Assembly (NCBI GenBank): GCA_032433765.1
Contig: JAVIAB010000102.1
Location: 8,747,521-8,811,520 of the forward strand
DNA from: Megaustenia siamemsis
Taxonomy: Eukaryota; Mollusca; Gastropoda; Stylommatophora; Ariophantidae
DNA length: 64,000 nt
Reading direction: 5' to 3'
Shown here: positions 1-12,797 of the stretch, piece by piece
Layout of the letters: each line of letters opens with the position of its first letter
Position numbering within the stretch: the first letter of the stretch is position 1
The notes under the pieces: model-generated
Seen by the model: the letters and a program-made list of their open reading frames with translations, nothing else
The model's database searches: none
What the model was told of the DNA's origin: nothing
Made by a program: the position numbers and the translations under genes

Positions 1-17
1 TCAATATTTCTGGCATC

Positions 18-70
18 AAGCTGGACTTGGAATTTGAGGAAACTGCAACAGGGAACGCTTTTCAAACAGA
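18..70 (-). mobile_element. SINE-3 fragment (weak)
   Basis: This stretch resembles positions 4425-4475, the far end of the SINE-3 copy: both contain CTTGGAAT, GGAAACTGCAACA and a similar CTTTTCA end. It is therefore probably a piece of the same interspersed repeat running off the window edge. Bases 71-320 hold nothing I can assign. Confidence 0.35.
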
Positions 71-330
71 GCCTCAACAGTTTTGCCACCTATCTGCCAT
101 ATTGACCGGAAGTCCTGATTTGGCATTGTAAGATCTTCTAAAAATAATCATTTTAAGTAATTCATTTCACAAAGTAAGATCATCAAAGAAATAATCAACA
201 CTTTAAACGTGAGTAGCAAAAATGTCATAAAAGTATATAAGATGTACCGGCAACAGAAAACAGTCATGAGAAATGGAAACCAGGAATGTTTCAACAAATA
301 AAACAATGTGTTAGGTAAGTGTATGTGCTC

Positions 331-892
331 TTCTATCTATCTATCTATTGACCTTTCGAGCCGTAACCGGCCCATAGGGCGTAGACCAAGATACACCTTC
401 TCCTATATGAATTTTTGTTCTAGCAGTTTTCTTTTAGAGATATTTTATCAAATCTCGCCATCTGTCTCTGTTCTGTGCAAGCAGTTCTATCTCATTGAGG
501 GAGCCGATTCCTGCTGCTCTTGCCTCTCTCATCAATGTTCTTCTCAGTGTCTCCCTGGGTCTTCCTCTTTTTCTTTACCTGTTGTTTCCCATATGAGGGC
601 TTGCTTTGCTATTCGATTATTATCTCTTCTCATCACATGTCCAACGTATGACCATCGTCTTTTCTTTATTACTGAAGATATTAGTGGTTGATTGGCGATT
701 TCTCTAATTTCCTCGTTTGTTTTGAATTCGTTCCATTCTATACCAAGTATTTTCCTTAGACATTTATTTTCGAATGCGTTCAACTTTGTTTCTATATCTC
801 TTGTTGTTTTCCAGCTTTCACACGCATACGTAAGGGTTGATAGTACATTTGATTTGAATAGCCTAAGTTTTGTGTTTGTGCTAATGAGTTTA
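331..892 (-). mobile_element. LINE B 3' fragment (5'-truncated RTE-like)
   Basis: Read on the minus strand this encodes the C-terminal part of a LINE polyprotein: residues like NAFENKCLRKILGIEWNEF and RRWSYVGHVMRRDNNRIAK, then a basic region that shifts frame near 560. The element ends in a TAGA tetranucleotide tail (TCTATCTA on the plus strand at 332-350), the 3' tail of this family. Copies at 48321, 55090 and 60158 share the same end. It is truncated upstream of the C-terminal region, so it lacks endonuclease and reverse transcriptase. Non-functional retroposed fragment. Confidence 0.85.
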
Positions 893-1036
893 AATGGGTT
901 AATGAATATAAATTGCTGTGGACAATGTTAATTTGATGCATGGATGTGAATTGTGGACAATCGGACAGCAGAAAAGAAAATTGTAAGAGGTGACAATAAT
1001 GTGGTTTTACAGAAGAATGTGGAGAATACCATGGAC
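893..1036. other. Unassigned spacer
   Basis: Between the end of LINE B and the 22-bp array there is no recognisable element; the text drifts into GAGGATGTTCT-like repeats at its right side. Confidence 0.4.
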
Positions 1037-1715
1037 AGCTAGGAACGAGCAATGAGGCTGTTCTAAAAGAGCAATGAGGATGTTCTGAAAGAGTAATGAA
1101 GTTGTTCTGAAAGAGCAATGAGGATGTTCTGAAAGAGTAATGAAGTTGTTTTAAAAGAGTAACGAGAGTATTCTAATAAGGTAACATGGATATTCCAAAA
1201 GAGTAATGAGGATATTCTAAAAGGGTCACACGGATATTCCAAAAGAGTAATTAGGATATTCTAAAAGAGTAACGAGAGTATTCTAAAAGGGTAACAGGGA
1301 TATTCCAAAACAGTAATGAGGATATTCCAAAAGAGTAACGAGAGTATTCTAAAAGGGTAACAGGGATATTCCAAAACAGTAATGAGGATATTCCAAAAGA
1401 GTAATGAAGATGTTCTAAGAGAGTAAAGGGGATGATCTAAAAGAGTAATGAGGGTATTTTAAAAGAGTAATCAGGATGTTTTAAAAGAGTTATCAGGATG
1501 TTTTAAAAGAGTAATTAGGAGGTTTTAAAAGAGTAATTAGGAGGTTTTAAAAGAGTAATTAGGAGGTTTTAAAAGAGTAATCAGGATGTTCTAAAAGAGT
1601 AATCATGATGTTCTAAAAGAGTAATCAGGATGTTCTAAAAGAGTAATCATGATGTTCTAAAAGAGTAATTATGATGTTCTAAAATAGTAATATGATGTTC
1701 TAAAAGAGGCCAAAT
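1037..1715. repeat. Degenerate 22-bp tandem repeat
   Basis: About 30 units of the type GAGTAATCAGGATGTTCTAAAA. The left half mixes variants (GTAACGAGAGTATTCTAAAA, GGATATTCCAAAA); the right half from about 1480 is more homogeneous. No ORF of note. Confidence 0.9.
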
Positions 1716-1784
1716 CATAAACAAAAGCTAATTTCCAACATCAGGAGACATTCTTCACTTGGAGTCATGACAGGAGATAGGAAC

Positions 1785-4089
1785 AACTGGGATATTTTGT
1801 GACAACTGGGGTATTTTGTGAGAGCTGTGATTTGTTTTTGTGACAACTGAGATATTTTGTGACAGCTAAGATATTTTGTGGCAGGTGAGATATTTTTTGA
1901 CTGCTATAATAGTTTGTTACAGCTGTGACATTTTGTAACAATAGAGATATTTTGTGACAGCTGTGATATTTTGTGACAGCTGGGAAATTGTGTTACAGCT
2001 GGGTGGTTCTGTGACAACTGAAATAGTTTGTTACAGCTTGGATATTTTGTTATAGGTATATTATTTTTACAGCTGGGATTTTTGTGACAGATGGGATATT
2101 TAGTGCCAAATGGGATATTCTGTGATGACTGGTTACAGCTGGGATATTTTTTGTGACAGGTGTGATATTTTATGACAGTTGTGATATTTTGTGATAACTG
2201 AGATATATATTGACAACAAAGATATTTTGTGATAATTGGGATATTTGGTGACTGCTGGGATATTTTGTGACAACTGGGATATTTTTTGTGACAGGTTTGA
2301 TATTTTATGACAGTTTAGATATTTTGTGATAACTGAGATATATATTGACAACAAAGATATTTTGTGATAACTGGGATATTTGGTGACTGCTGGGATATTT
2401 TGTGACAACTGGGATATTTTTTTGTGACAGGTTTGATATTTTATGACAGTTTGGATATTTTGTGATAACTGAGATATATATTGACAACAAAGATATTTTG
2501 TGATAACTGGGATATTTGGTGACTGCTGGGATATTTTGTGACAACTGGGATATTTTTTTGTGACAGGTTTGATATTTTATGACAGTTTGGATATTTTGTG
2601 ATAACTGAGATATATATTGACAACAAAGATATTTGTGATAACTGGGATATTTGGTGACTGCTGGGATATTTTGTGACAAACTGGGATATTTTTTTTACAG
2701 CTGGAAAATTTTTGCGATATCTTTGATAATTTTGTTACAGCTTTGATATTTTGTTATAGCTAGAATATTTTTGTTACAGCTTTGATATTTTGTTATAGCT
2801 AGAATATTTTGTGACAACGGAGATATTTTTTTACAGCTGGGAAATTGTTGTGATATCTTTGATATTTTTGTTACAGCTAGAATATTTTGTTATAGCTAGA
2901 ATATTTTGTTATAGCTAGAATATTTTGTTATAGCTAGAATATTTTGTTATAGCTAGAATATTTTGTTATAGCTATAATATTTTTGTTACAGCTTTGATAT
3001 TTTGTTATAGCTAGAATATTTTGTTATAGCTAGAATATTTTGTTATAGCTAGAATATTTTGTTACAGCTAGAATATTTTGTTACAGCTAGAATATTTTGT
3101 TATAGCTAGAATATTTTGTTATAGTTAGAATATTTTGTTATAGCTAGAATATTTTGTTATAGCTAGAACATTTTGTTATAGCTAGAACATTTTGTTATAG
3201 CTAGAATATTTTTGTTACAGCTTTGATATTTTGTTATAGCTAGAATATTTTGTTATAGCTAGAATATTTTGTGACAACGGAGATATTTTCTTACACCTGG
3301 GAATTTTTCTTACAGCTGGGATATTTTTTGCTATCAGTGACATTTTGTGACAACTGGGATATTTTTGGTGACTGATAGGATATTTTGTGATAATTGAAAT
3401 ATTTGGAGACAACTGAGATATTTTCTTACAGTTGATATATTTTTGACAACTGCTGAGACATTTTGTTACAACTGAGATACTTTGTGACAGCTGCGATGTT
3501 TTGTTACTGCTGGGATATCTGTTATAGCTGGGACATTTTATGACAGCTTGGATATTTAGTGACAAATGGGATATTATGTGACAGCAGGAATATTTTTGTG
3601 ATAGCTTTGATAATTTGTGACAGCTGGGATATTTTCTTGCAGCTGGGATACTTTGTGACAACTGATATTTTCATGCAGCTGGAATATTTTGTGACAACTC
3701 AGACATTTTGTGACAGCTGGGATATTTTGTTAAAACTGAGATATTTTGTGACAGCTGGGATATTTTGTTACAGCTGGGATATTTTGTGAAAACTGAGATA
3801 TTTTGTGACAGCTGGGATATTTTGTTACAGCTTGGACATTTTATGACAGCAAGGACATTTTGTGACATCTGGGGTTTTGTGACAAATTAGATATTTTGTG
3901 ATGTCTATGATATTTTGTTATAGCAGGGAAATTTTGTAATAGCTGAGATATTTTGTACCAACTGGGATATTTTTATCACAGCTGGGATATTTTGTGACAG
4001 CTGAGATATTTTTATGACATTTGTAATATTCTGTGACAGCTGTGATATTTTCTGACAACTGAGATATTTTGTTACAACTGGGATGTTTT
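1785..4089. repeat. 19-bp satellite, left block
   Basis: Thousands of bases built on a unit like GATATTTTGTGACAACTGA (19 bp), with variants TGTTATAGCTAGAATATTT (homogeneous around 2870-3200) and others. Because 3 x 19 = 57 = 19 codons, it creates minus-strand ORFs of the SQNIPAVTKYPS type, which are artefacts of repetition. A higher-order unit exists at 2140-2690 (listed separately). Confidence 0.95.
2140..2690. repeat. 136-bp higher-order repeat in the 19-bp satellite
   Basis: The marker AGATATATATTGACAAC recurs at 2201, 2336, 2472 and 2608, spaced 135-136 bp, about seven 19-bp monomers. The four copies differ by a few bases, indicating recent local amplification of a seven-monomer block. 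Confidence 0.85.
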
Positions 4090-4100
4090 TTGACGGGGAT

Positions 4101-4480
4101 GGTTATGGTTATGGTTATGGTCCCGGTATCACTGCAAATGAATTAAAATCCATAATTGCTCAACCGTCCGTGCCAGTGGAATCATCCGAATTACTAACTC
4201 ATCTCCAAAACAAAGGAAGGTAGCTGTAGTCCCCATCATAGCAGTCTCAGCACACACCAAAAGACATAAGGCAAAACTGCACAGAAAGTGAACACAGTCA
4301 ACTGTTCCCTGTCATACGATATCAGCATTCATCGTAAACCATTGGAATATCGAAACATGATCAACACGGATGATACACACAGCTCACGGTGTGCACAAAG
4401 CACTTAACTCAGTAGCTCCTGCAGCAAACCGAACTTGGAATATGCGGAAACTGCAACATGGAACACTTTTCAGATACAGC
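4101..4480 (-). mobile_element. SINE-3 copy inserted in the 19-bp satellite
   Basis: A non-satellite block of 380 bp flanked by an 11-bp direct repeat TTGACGGGGAT (4090-4100 and 4481-4491), which I read as a target-site duplication. The left end is GGTTATGGTTATGG, i.e. an (AACCAT)n 3' tail on the minus strand. Related copies lie at 23025-23258 (plus, tail CCATAACCATAAC) and 62810-62947 (minus, truncated). It carries no long ORF and is SINE-sized; I do not see clear tRNA A and B boxes, so the class (SINE or short LINE end) is not settled. Confidence 0.75.
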
Positions 4481-4490
4481 TTGACGGGGA

Positions 4491-6845
4491 TATTATGTGA
4501 CAGCAACTATATTTTTGTGACAGCTTTGATCATTTGTGACAGCTGCAATATTTTGTTACTGCTTGGATATTTTGTATAGCTAGGACATTTTATGACAGCT
4601 TGGCTATTTTATGACAGCTTTGATATTTAGAGACAACTGGGATATTATGTAACAGCTGGAATATTTTTGTGATAGCTTTGATAATTTGTGACAACTTGGA
4701 TATTTTGTTATAGCTGGGATACTTTGTGACAACTGTGCTATTTTCATACATCTGGAATATTTTGTGACAACTGGAGTATTTTGAGACAACTGAGATATTT
4801 TATGACAGCTGGGATATTTTGTTACAGCTCGGACATTTTATGACAGTGAGGACATTTTGTGACATCTGGGATTTTTGTGACAAGTGAGATATTTTGTTAC
4901 AGCTCAGAGATTTTATGACAGCGAGGACATTTTGTGACATCTGGGATTTTTGTGACAAAGAGATATTTTGTGATGGCTAGGATATTTTGTTATAGCAGGG
5001 ATATTTTGTGACAGCTGAGATATTTTAATGACAGCTGTTATAATTTCTGACAACTGAGATATTTTGCGACAGTTTTGATACTTTGTGACAGCTATGATTT
5101 TTTTAAAACATATTTTGTGACAGCTGGGATATTTTGTGACAGATTTGATATTTCGTGACAGCTAGGATATTTTGTAATAACTGCCATATTTTGTAAAAAA
5201 AAAAAAAGGGATATTTTTGGTGACAGCTGCAATATTTTGTGATAATTCATATTATTTTGTAACAACTGCAATATTTTCTTACAGCTGAGATATTTTGTTA
5301 CAACTGAGACATTTAACAACTGTGACATTATGTGACATTTGAGATATTTTGTGAAATCTAAGCTATTTTGTTACAACTGAGTTATCTTTTGACAGCTGGG
5401 ATATTTGTGACAGCTATTATATTTTATTACAACTGGGATATTATGGGACAGCTGGAATATTTTCGTGACAGCTTTGAAAATGTCACACCAAGGATATTTT
5501 GTGACAGCTGTTATATTTTTTTACAACCTGGATATTATATGACAGCTGGAATAGTTTTGTGATAGCTTTGATAATTTGTGACAGTTGGGATATTTTGTTA
5601 AAGCTGGGATATTTTGTGACAACTGTGATATGTTGTTACAACTGGGGTATTTTGTGACAACTGAGATATTTTGTTTCATCTGACATTTTGTGACAACTGA
5701 GATATTTTGTTTCATCTATAACATTTTGTGACAACTGAGATATTTTGTTTCATCTATGACATTTTGTGACAACTGAGATATTTTGTGATATGTATGATAT
5801 CTTGTTAAAAGTTGGGATTATTTTGTGACAGCTAAGATATTTTGTTTCATCTATGACATTTTGTGACAACTGAGATATTTTGTTTCATCTGACATTTTGT
5901 GACAACTGAGATATTTTGTTTCATCTATGACATTTTGTGACAACTGAGATAATTTGTTTCATCTGACATTTTGTGACAACTGAGATATTTTGTTTCATCT
6001 GACATTTGTGACAACTGAGATATTTTGTTTCATCTGACATTTTGTGACAACTGAGATATTTTGTTTCATCTATAACATTTTGTGACAACTGAGATATTTT
6101 GTTTCATCTATGACATTTTGTGACAACTGAGACATTTTGTGATATTTACGATATCTTGTTAAAAGTTGGGATATTTTGTGACAGCTAAGATATTTTGTTT
6201 CATCTATGACATTTTGTGACAACTGAGATATTTTGTTTCATCTATGACATTTTGTGACAACTGAGATATTTTGTTTCATCTATGACATTTTGTGACAACT
6301 GAGATATTTTGCGATATTTATATCTTGTTAAAAGTTGGGATATTTTGTGACAGCTAAGATATTTTTCAACAACTGGGATATTTTGTGATGGGAGATGTTT
6401 TGTGATATCTATGACATATTTTGACAACTAAGATATTTTATGACGAGTGAGATATTTTATTACATCTGGGATATTAATAACTGGGATTTTTTGTGACATA
6501 TTTGATATTTTGTGACGAATGATATTTTGTGACAGCTATGATATTTTGTGACAGCTATGATATTTTGTGACAGCTGGGATATTTTTGTGATGCCTTTGAT
6601 AATTTGTGACTGGTAGAATATTTTGTAACAGCTAGAATATTTTGGTACAGCTGGGATATTTTGTTATAGCAGAGATATTTTGTGACAAACTGGGATATTT
6701 TGTGATAGCTGGGATATTTTCAGACAACTGTGACATTTGTGAGAGCTGGGATATTTGGTGACAACAGAGATATTTTGTTACAGCTGGGATATTTTATGAC
6801 GGCTGGGATTTTTTGTGACAACTGATATATTTTGTTGCAACTAGA
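4491..6845. repeat. 19-bp satellite, right block
   Basis: Continuation of the same 19-bp array after the SINE insertion. From 5670 to 6340 the array is a 38-bp dimer alternating ATATTTTGTTTCATCTATGA with CATTTTGTGACAACTGAG. A run of A at 5197-5208 interrupts one unit. No gene. Confidence 0.95.
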
Positions 6846-6856
6846 AATTTGTTTGA

Positions 6857-7378
6857 GGTAGCCATTAGAACTGAAATAGAGAAAAGATCTTTATCTTTAT
6901 AAAGAAACTGTATCTTTCCTCATTGGTTAAATCAAATGTGGGAGGTAGCCATTAGAAGTGAAATAGAGAAAAGATCTTTATCTTTGTAAAGAAACTGTAT
7001 CTTTCCTCATTGGCTAAATCAAATGTGGGAGGTAGCCATTAGAAGTAAAATAGAGAAAAGATCTTTATCTTTGTAAAGAAACTGTATCTTTCCTCATTGG
7101 CTAAATCAAATGTGGGAGGTAGCCATTAGAAGTAAAATAGAGAAAAGATCTTTATCTTTGTAAAGAAACTGTATCTTTCCTCATTGGCTAAATCAAATGT
7201 GGGAGGTAGCCATTAGAAGTAAAATAGAGAAAAGATCTTTATCTTTGTAAAGAAACTGTATCTTTCCTCATTGGCTAAATCAAATGTGGGAGGTAGCCAT
7301 TAGAAGTAAAATAGAGAAAAGATCTTTATCTTTGTAAAGAAACTGTATCTTTCCTCATTGGCTAAATCAAATCTGGGA
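6857..7378. repeat. 87-bp tandem repeat, about 6 copies
   Basis: Exact 87-bp spacing of GGTAGCCATTAGAAGT at 6857, 6944, 7031, 7118, 7205 and 7292. Units are nearly identical (isolated substitutions such as GTTAAATC/GCTAAATC). No ORF. Confidence 0.95.
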
Positions 7379-7434
7379 GGAAAGAACTAACCTGCAACTC
7401 TCTGTCGCAGCTTTCTTCTCTTCTTCTTTTTTTG

Positions 7435-9085
7435 TATTTGACAGTTTGATGCTAAAGAATGTTCTTGACAGGGATCTGTGATTGGCTTTATTTATAGTAA
7501 GTAGTTTGTTTCTTCTGTTCTTCTTTATCTCTATTTGACAGTTTTGATGCTAAAGAATGTTCTTGACAGGGATCTGTGATTGGCTTTATTTATAGTAAGT
7601 AGTTTGTTTCTTCTGTTCTTCTTTATCTCTATTTGACAGTTTTGATGCTAAAGAATGTTCTTGACAGGGATCTGTGATTGGCTTTATTTATAGTAAGTAG
7701 TTTGTTTCTTCTGTTCTTCTTTATCTCTATTTGACAGTTTTGATGCTAAAGAATGTTCTTGACAGGGATCTGTGATTGGCTTTATTTATAGTAAGTAGTT
7801 TGTTTCTTCTGTTCTTCTTTATCTCTATTGACAGTTCTGATGCTAAAGAATGTTCTTGACAGGGATCTGTGATTGGCTTTATTTATAGTAAGTAGTTTGT
7901 TTCTTCTGTTCTTCTTTATCTCTATTTGACAGTTTTGATGCTAAAGAATGTTCTTGACAGGGATCTGTGATTGGCTTTATTTATAGTAAGTAGTTTGTTT
8001 CTTCTGTTCTTCTTTATCTGTATTTAACAGTTTTGATGCTAAAGAATGTTCTTGACAGGGATCTGTGATTGGCTTTATTTATAGTAAGTAGTTTGTTTCT
8101 TCTGTTCTTCTTTATCTCTATTTGACAGTTTTGATGCTAAAGAATGTTCTTGACAGGGATCTGTGATTGGCTTTATTTATAGTAAGTAGTTTGTTTCTTC
8201 TGTTCTTCTTTATCTCTATTTGACAGTTTTGATGCTAAAGAATGTTCTTGACAGGGATCTGTGGTTGGCTTTATTTATAGTAAGTAGTTTGTTTCTTCTG
8301 TTCTTCTTTATCTGTATTTGACAGTTTTGATGCTAAAGAATGTTCTTGACAGGGATCTGTGATTGGCTTTATTTATAGTAAGTAGTTTGTTTCTTCTGTT
8401 CTTCTTTATCTGTATTTGACAGTTTTGATGCTAAAGAATGTTCTTGACAGGGATCTGTGATTGGCTTTATTTATAGTAAGTAGTTTGTTTCTTCTGTTCT
8501 TCTTTATCTCTATTTGACAGTTTTGATGCTAAAGAATGTTCTTGACAGGGATCTGTGATTGGCTTTATTTATAGTAAGTAGTTTGTTTCTTCTGTTCTTC
8601 TTTATCTCTATTTGACAGTTCTGATGCTAAAGAATGTTCTTGACAGGGATCTGTGATTGGCTTTATTTATAGTAAGTAGTTTGTTTCTTCTGTTCTTCTT
8701 TATCTCTATTTGACAGTTTTGATGCTAAAGAATGTTCTTGACAGGGATCTGTGATTGGCTTTATTTATAGTAAGTAGTTTGTTTCTTCTGTTCTTCTTTA
8801 TCTCTATTTGACAGTTCTGATGCTAAAGAATGTTCTTGACAGGGATCTGTGATTGGCTTTATTTATAGTAAGTAGTTTGTTTCTTCTGTTCTTCTTTATC
8901 TCTATTTGACAGTTTTGATGCTAAAGAATGTTCTTGACAGGGATCTGTGATTGGCTTTATTTATAGTAAGTAGTTTGTTTCTTCTGTTCTTCTTTATCTG
9001 TATTTAACAGTTTTGATGCTAAAGAATGTTCTTGACAGGGATCTGTGATTGGCTTTATTTATAGTAAGTAATTTGTTTCTTCTGT
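7435..9085. repeat. 98-bp tandem repeat, about 17 copies
   Basis: GGGATCTGTGATTGGC recurs every 98 bp (7471, 7569, 7667 and so on) with almost no divergence, so the array is young or homogenised. Each unit contains TTGACAG, TTCTTGACAGG and a pyrimidine-rich TTTCTTCTGTTCTTCTTT stretch. No coding potential. Confidence 0.95.
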
Positions 9086-10060
9086 TTCTTCTTTCCTTCC
9101 TTATTTACTTTCCACATCGATGTGAGAAATAGTTTACAGAGTTTTGATCTTTGATGTCCTCTTCTGCTTTCACATTTAGTATTTGTTTATTCATCATTTT
9201 TAGAGTATCCTCTTGGTTTTTTGTTTTTATAGAATTTGTTAACTGTATGGATTGTGTTTGGTTGTTTCTGTCTTGTTTCATAGCCTATTTAATTCATTGT
9301 TTATTTATATATTCTTCTGTGGAGGTGTTCCAAAACCTAGCTCTTAGTTCTTCAATTTGATTTTGTCTGTCAAGCTGGCTCCCATTATTTATCTGATACA
9401 TTTCACTTCTGTGACATTTAACTTATTAGTTGTTCCAAAATCTAGCTTTCAAGTAAACCATTGATAACTCAACATTGATAATTCAACATTGATAACTCAA
9501 CATTGATATTGTTCTTTTTTTAAAAAAACTATGTTGTGATTTCTTTCTTTACCAATAATGATACCATTTTGTCCAAAAATTTGGCTTGGTTTTCTGCATC
9601 ATAAGTCCACTCTTCCATTGCTTGGAGATAGGGGACAAATATGAAATACACAATATATTGAATATCACATGGGGACTGAAGAAGAGCTACAGAAAACATG
9701 TAAAATAAACACAGAATTATATTAAGTTGCTAAATCTATAGAAAGATGAGACAAACTACAACATTTCGGCAAAAGCCTTCATTAAGTATACACCAACAGA
9801 TAGTATTATAACCAAAACAAACACAAAAAACAGGCAAGTACTTATCTTAAAATGGAAAAAGAGGTCTAATTAGTCTTAATACTATTTGTGTTTATTTTAC
9901 ACATCTTTCACTGCTTGCTTGTTGTCATGTCACAAGACAGCAGTGGTATTTGAGATCCTCTGTTATTTTTAATTATTTGCACTTATCAACTTGTTGAAAT
10001 AATTTGCTTCTTATTTGAAATTTCACTGAACCATCTGAGAGGTCATCTTTTTTTTTTCCC
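9086..10060. other. Mostly unique sequence, no clear gene
   Basis: No recognised repeat except a short triplication of AACATTGATAACTC near 9470-9510. Minus-strand text at 9150-9350 and 9560-9630 reads like decayed coding sequence (QIEELRARFWN; EEWTYDAENQAKFLDK), but with stops and no splice structure I can defend. Confidence 0.4.
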
Positions 10061-10064
10061 GCTG

Positions 10065-10200
10065 TTTCATTTGTTTGCTGTTGGATGCTCTTTTCTTTTT
10101 CTGCTATTTCATCTGATTGCTGTTGGATGCTCTTTTCTGCTTTTGCTGTTTCATCTGATTGCTGTTAGATGCTCTTTTATTTTCTTTGTTGTTTCATCTA
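10065..10200 (-). repeat. 42-bp repeat, possible coiled-coil coding remnant
   Basis: Three copies of a roughly 42-bp unit. On the minus strand one frame reads SIQQQSDETAKAEK per unit, a 14-residue (two-heptad) charged, coiled-coil-like pattern, but the outermost unit has a stop and no flanking exon is evident. Could be an exon fragment, a decayed transposon ORF or coincidence. Confidence 0.4.
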
Positions 10201-11084
10201 ATGCTTTGGATGTCATGTCAAAGTTATTTAATTTTTTGTCTCTGAATGAAACTCAGAATTGTTCTGACATCTACTTTTCTTTTTAATATCTTGTTGTTGA
10301 TGTCATACCTTCTTGTTACATTCCGCATTCTTCTTCTGTGATGTCTCATTCTAGTGCTTGTGAATCTTTCTTTGTAGTCATATTTTCTTTAAAAGAAAAC
10401 GTTTTAATAAAGTAAATTGAATACATTGAAAGAGGATTATCAGTTATAGATCTAATGTAATATTTAATGACATTGCTGTTGAAGATGATGCATCTGGACA
10501 ACCACTTTCAAAATGTATGGTAGAATGTTTCTAAAACTAAGATCATGCCATCTTCCACATTTACCCTGTTTTTTTTTGTTTTGTTTTTGCTGTTGTTATT
10601 ATTTTACTATGAAGAAACATTGAAAATCAACACCCCTGAGATATGTTTGAGGCAAATGAAAGTAAAATAGTTAGGGTGATCTTCTACAGTGTAAAGAAAA
10701 CACCTCAACCATTTCTCAATATTTTTTTTGCTGAAAGTCTGAGTCTGCTATTGAAACAAAGGGTACGCAGATTAAAAACATATTTTGATTTTGAAGTTTA
10801 TGTGATTAATATCTCTTACCTGTAACATATAATTTTATTGTAATAATAATGCAGAATTTGTATGTTATATTTGTTGAAGGATTGAAGGTGTGGTGATGCA
10901 GATATAGAAGTGAAATATCTATAATGATCTCTAGGGGACCTCTGATTAGTTAACAATTTTTCTAATTTAAAAGAGTGTCATACATTAAGAGTGTCATACA
11001 TTGGTTGAGAGACTGAAAGAAAGTGAGATACAGGGAAGAGAGAGAGATATAGCCTCAGGGGGGAGACAAAAGACAGAAATAAAG
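10201..11084. other. Unique AT-rich sequence, nothing assigned
   Basis: Only short ORFs (the longest about 60 codons at 10643-10825, AT-rich and without recognisable domain). No tandem repeat or transposon end recognised. Confidence 0.4.
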
Positions 11085-11400
11085 TTATTGAATTATTTAT
11101 TTACATTTTTTAGTACATTTTACAGCATAGTGCATCACTCTGTTTAGTGTGAACCGTCATCAAATCATATTCTTTTCACATGTTCCTTTATCATCTTGCT
11201 ATGGGTGAAATCTAACGCCTCGTTCAATTATCTATAAATTAATAATAAATATGTGATATGTTAGATACATATAAATATGGGATATGTTAGATGTATATAA
11301 ATATGTCGATTGATTCTTGAAACCATGAAAAATTGTGTCTCTGAAATCTCTTTCATTGCATTGATAAAAAGCTTCCGTATGGAAATAGTTAAAAAAATGG
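11085..11400 (-). mobile_element. MITE-like repeat, diverged second copy
   Basis: The reverse complement matches 54607-54900: both contain GGAAGCTTTTTAT, CATGGTTT(T/C)AAGAATCAATC, ATATTTATAT and GATTTGATG blocks in the same order. Its end at about 11395 (GGAAATAGTTAAAA) corresponds to the TTAA-flanked end of the better copy. Old, diverged and without coding capacity. Confidence 0.6.
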
Positions 11401-12517
11401 ATGACTAGAAAAGGAATATGTCATGTTTGGATATACAAACTATATGTATTTGTATGTTTTTTCTACTGTACTCATTATTTGCAAGCTGGGCTTGTTTGTC
11501 ATATCCAAAAATGAATAAATATAGAGAAATAACTTTGAGACCACATAGTTTCTTGCAGGATCAGCAACTCAAAGTGGATCAAATCATCACTGTATTATTT
11601 CTATTTAGTTATCTAGCAAATGTGTATGTCTATAGTGTTGGAACTTTGATATAGACCTATTGCATAGTATTACCTTCTAGGACAGACAAGATCTACCCTT
11701 TCCAGTAAGAATCTGAAAATAAGAAATCTCTATTGGTGGTCAATCTACTTTCATTTTCCTGGCGTCGAAAGCTCAACCGATATCAGAGCAACTCTATTTC
11801 CTCAAAGACCGGATAAATGAACACCTTGAATGGAACTACAAGGCAACTCAGAAATACCTGCAGATATCACTACATGGCATTGGACCAAAGGCAACTCAGA
11901 AATACCTGCAGATATCATTACATGGCATTGGACCAAATGGCGTCAGCTCACAGGCTTCTGCGTCCATAACAACATTCCTGAGATTTAACCACCAAAATCT
12001 ATCAAAAAATTGCTGACATAAACAGTTTCGCAAGTGGTTACACTTTCAGGATTGATTTATTCTATTTATTTAATTACATTTTTACCCACTTGTACAAACT
12101 GTATCTTTGTTTTGTCCTTAGAAAAGACAAATTGTTAGATTATTGAATGAATTTGTGACAGCCATTAATGTCCTTCTAGAACTTGTTTATCACTGACACT
12201 TTAGTCAATTTGCTTATTAGTGTCATTGCTAGAAGTTCAAATACATTTGCTTCTTCTGTTATACATTCAAAGTGATCAAGAAGCAGTATCTTCAAATAGA
12301 AATACTTTTGTCATTACAAATTGAACATTTCTTCCCAAAACTCTCAGATTTACCACTCTTTGATCTTTTTGTTACAAGCATTAACTCCTAAAATATCATT
12401 CACACGCAAATATTTACATTATCTTAACATTTTACATTCTGTATGTGGTGTGGCAAATTGAAACCACTCACATGAAATATCTATTAAAAGAATGTAAAAG
12501 TAAAGGTTCCATTCACA
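11401..12517. other. Unique sequence with one 48-bp duplication
   Basis: AGGCAACTCAGAAATACC is repeated at 11841 and 11889 (48-bp tandem pair). Otherwise no recognised gene or element; an 78-codon ORF at 11418-11654 has no recognisable motif and is not called. Confidence 0.4.
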
Positions 12518-12752
12518 TATGGGGAATATGGTGTCAGTGACCATATTTTTCTATGACCACGGCACATTTTTGGGTGATGTGGTCGGTATCACGCCAGGCC
12601 GCCTTTACTTCCAGAAAAAATCTCTGGTACCCATTTTTAGAGGCTGGTTGTACCCGGAGCCTTGTCAGTCCGAAAAAAATCCGCCACTGCTGGGGATCGA
12701 ACCTGGACCCTTCAGGTCAGGAAGCGAGCACACTCAACCGCCGAGACTCCAT
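12518..12752 (-). mobile_element. SINE-1 copy, diverged
   Basis: Same architecture as the other SINE-1 copies in reverse: GGGGAATATGGTGTCAGTGA tail end, central GATGTGGTCGGTATCACGCC, then TCTGGTACCCAT and a tRNA-like head whose B box reads GGTTCGATCCCC on the minus strand (plus-strand GGGGATCGAACC at about 12695). More diverged than the copies at 51484 and 63520. Not a functional tRNA. Confidence 0.75.
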
Positions 12753-12797
12753 AACAAGAATGAGGAACATATATTAGTATCAGGAGATTTTTGTGTT

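Noticed and set aside
308..1118. Plus-strand 127-codon ORF at 308-691 and minus-strand 108-codon ORF at 792-1118
   Set aside because: The first is antisense to the LINE B C-terminus; the second runs from LINE B through unassigned text into the 22-bp array.
5197..5208. A-run as a retroposon poly(A) tail
   Set aside because: The flanks are satellite on both sides with no insert attached, so it is a homopolymer expansion.
7435..9085. CRISPR-like regular array
   Set aside because: Units are identical along their whole length; there are no unique spacers, no short palindromic repeat and no cas genes, and the genome is eukaryotic.
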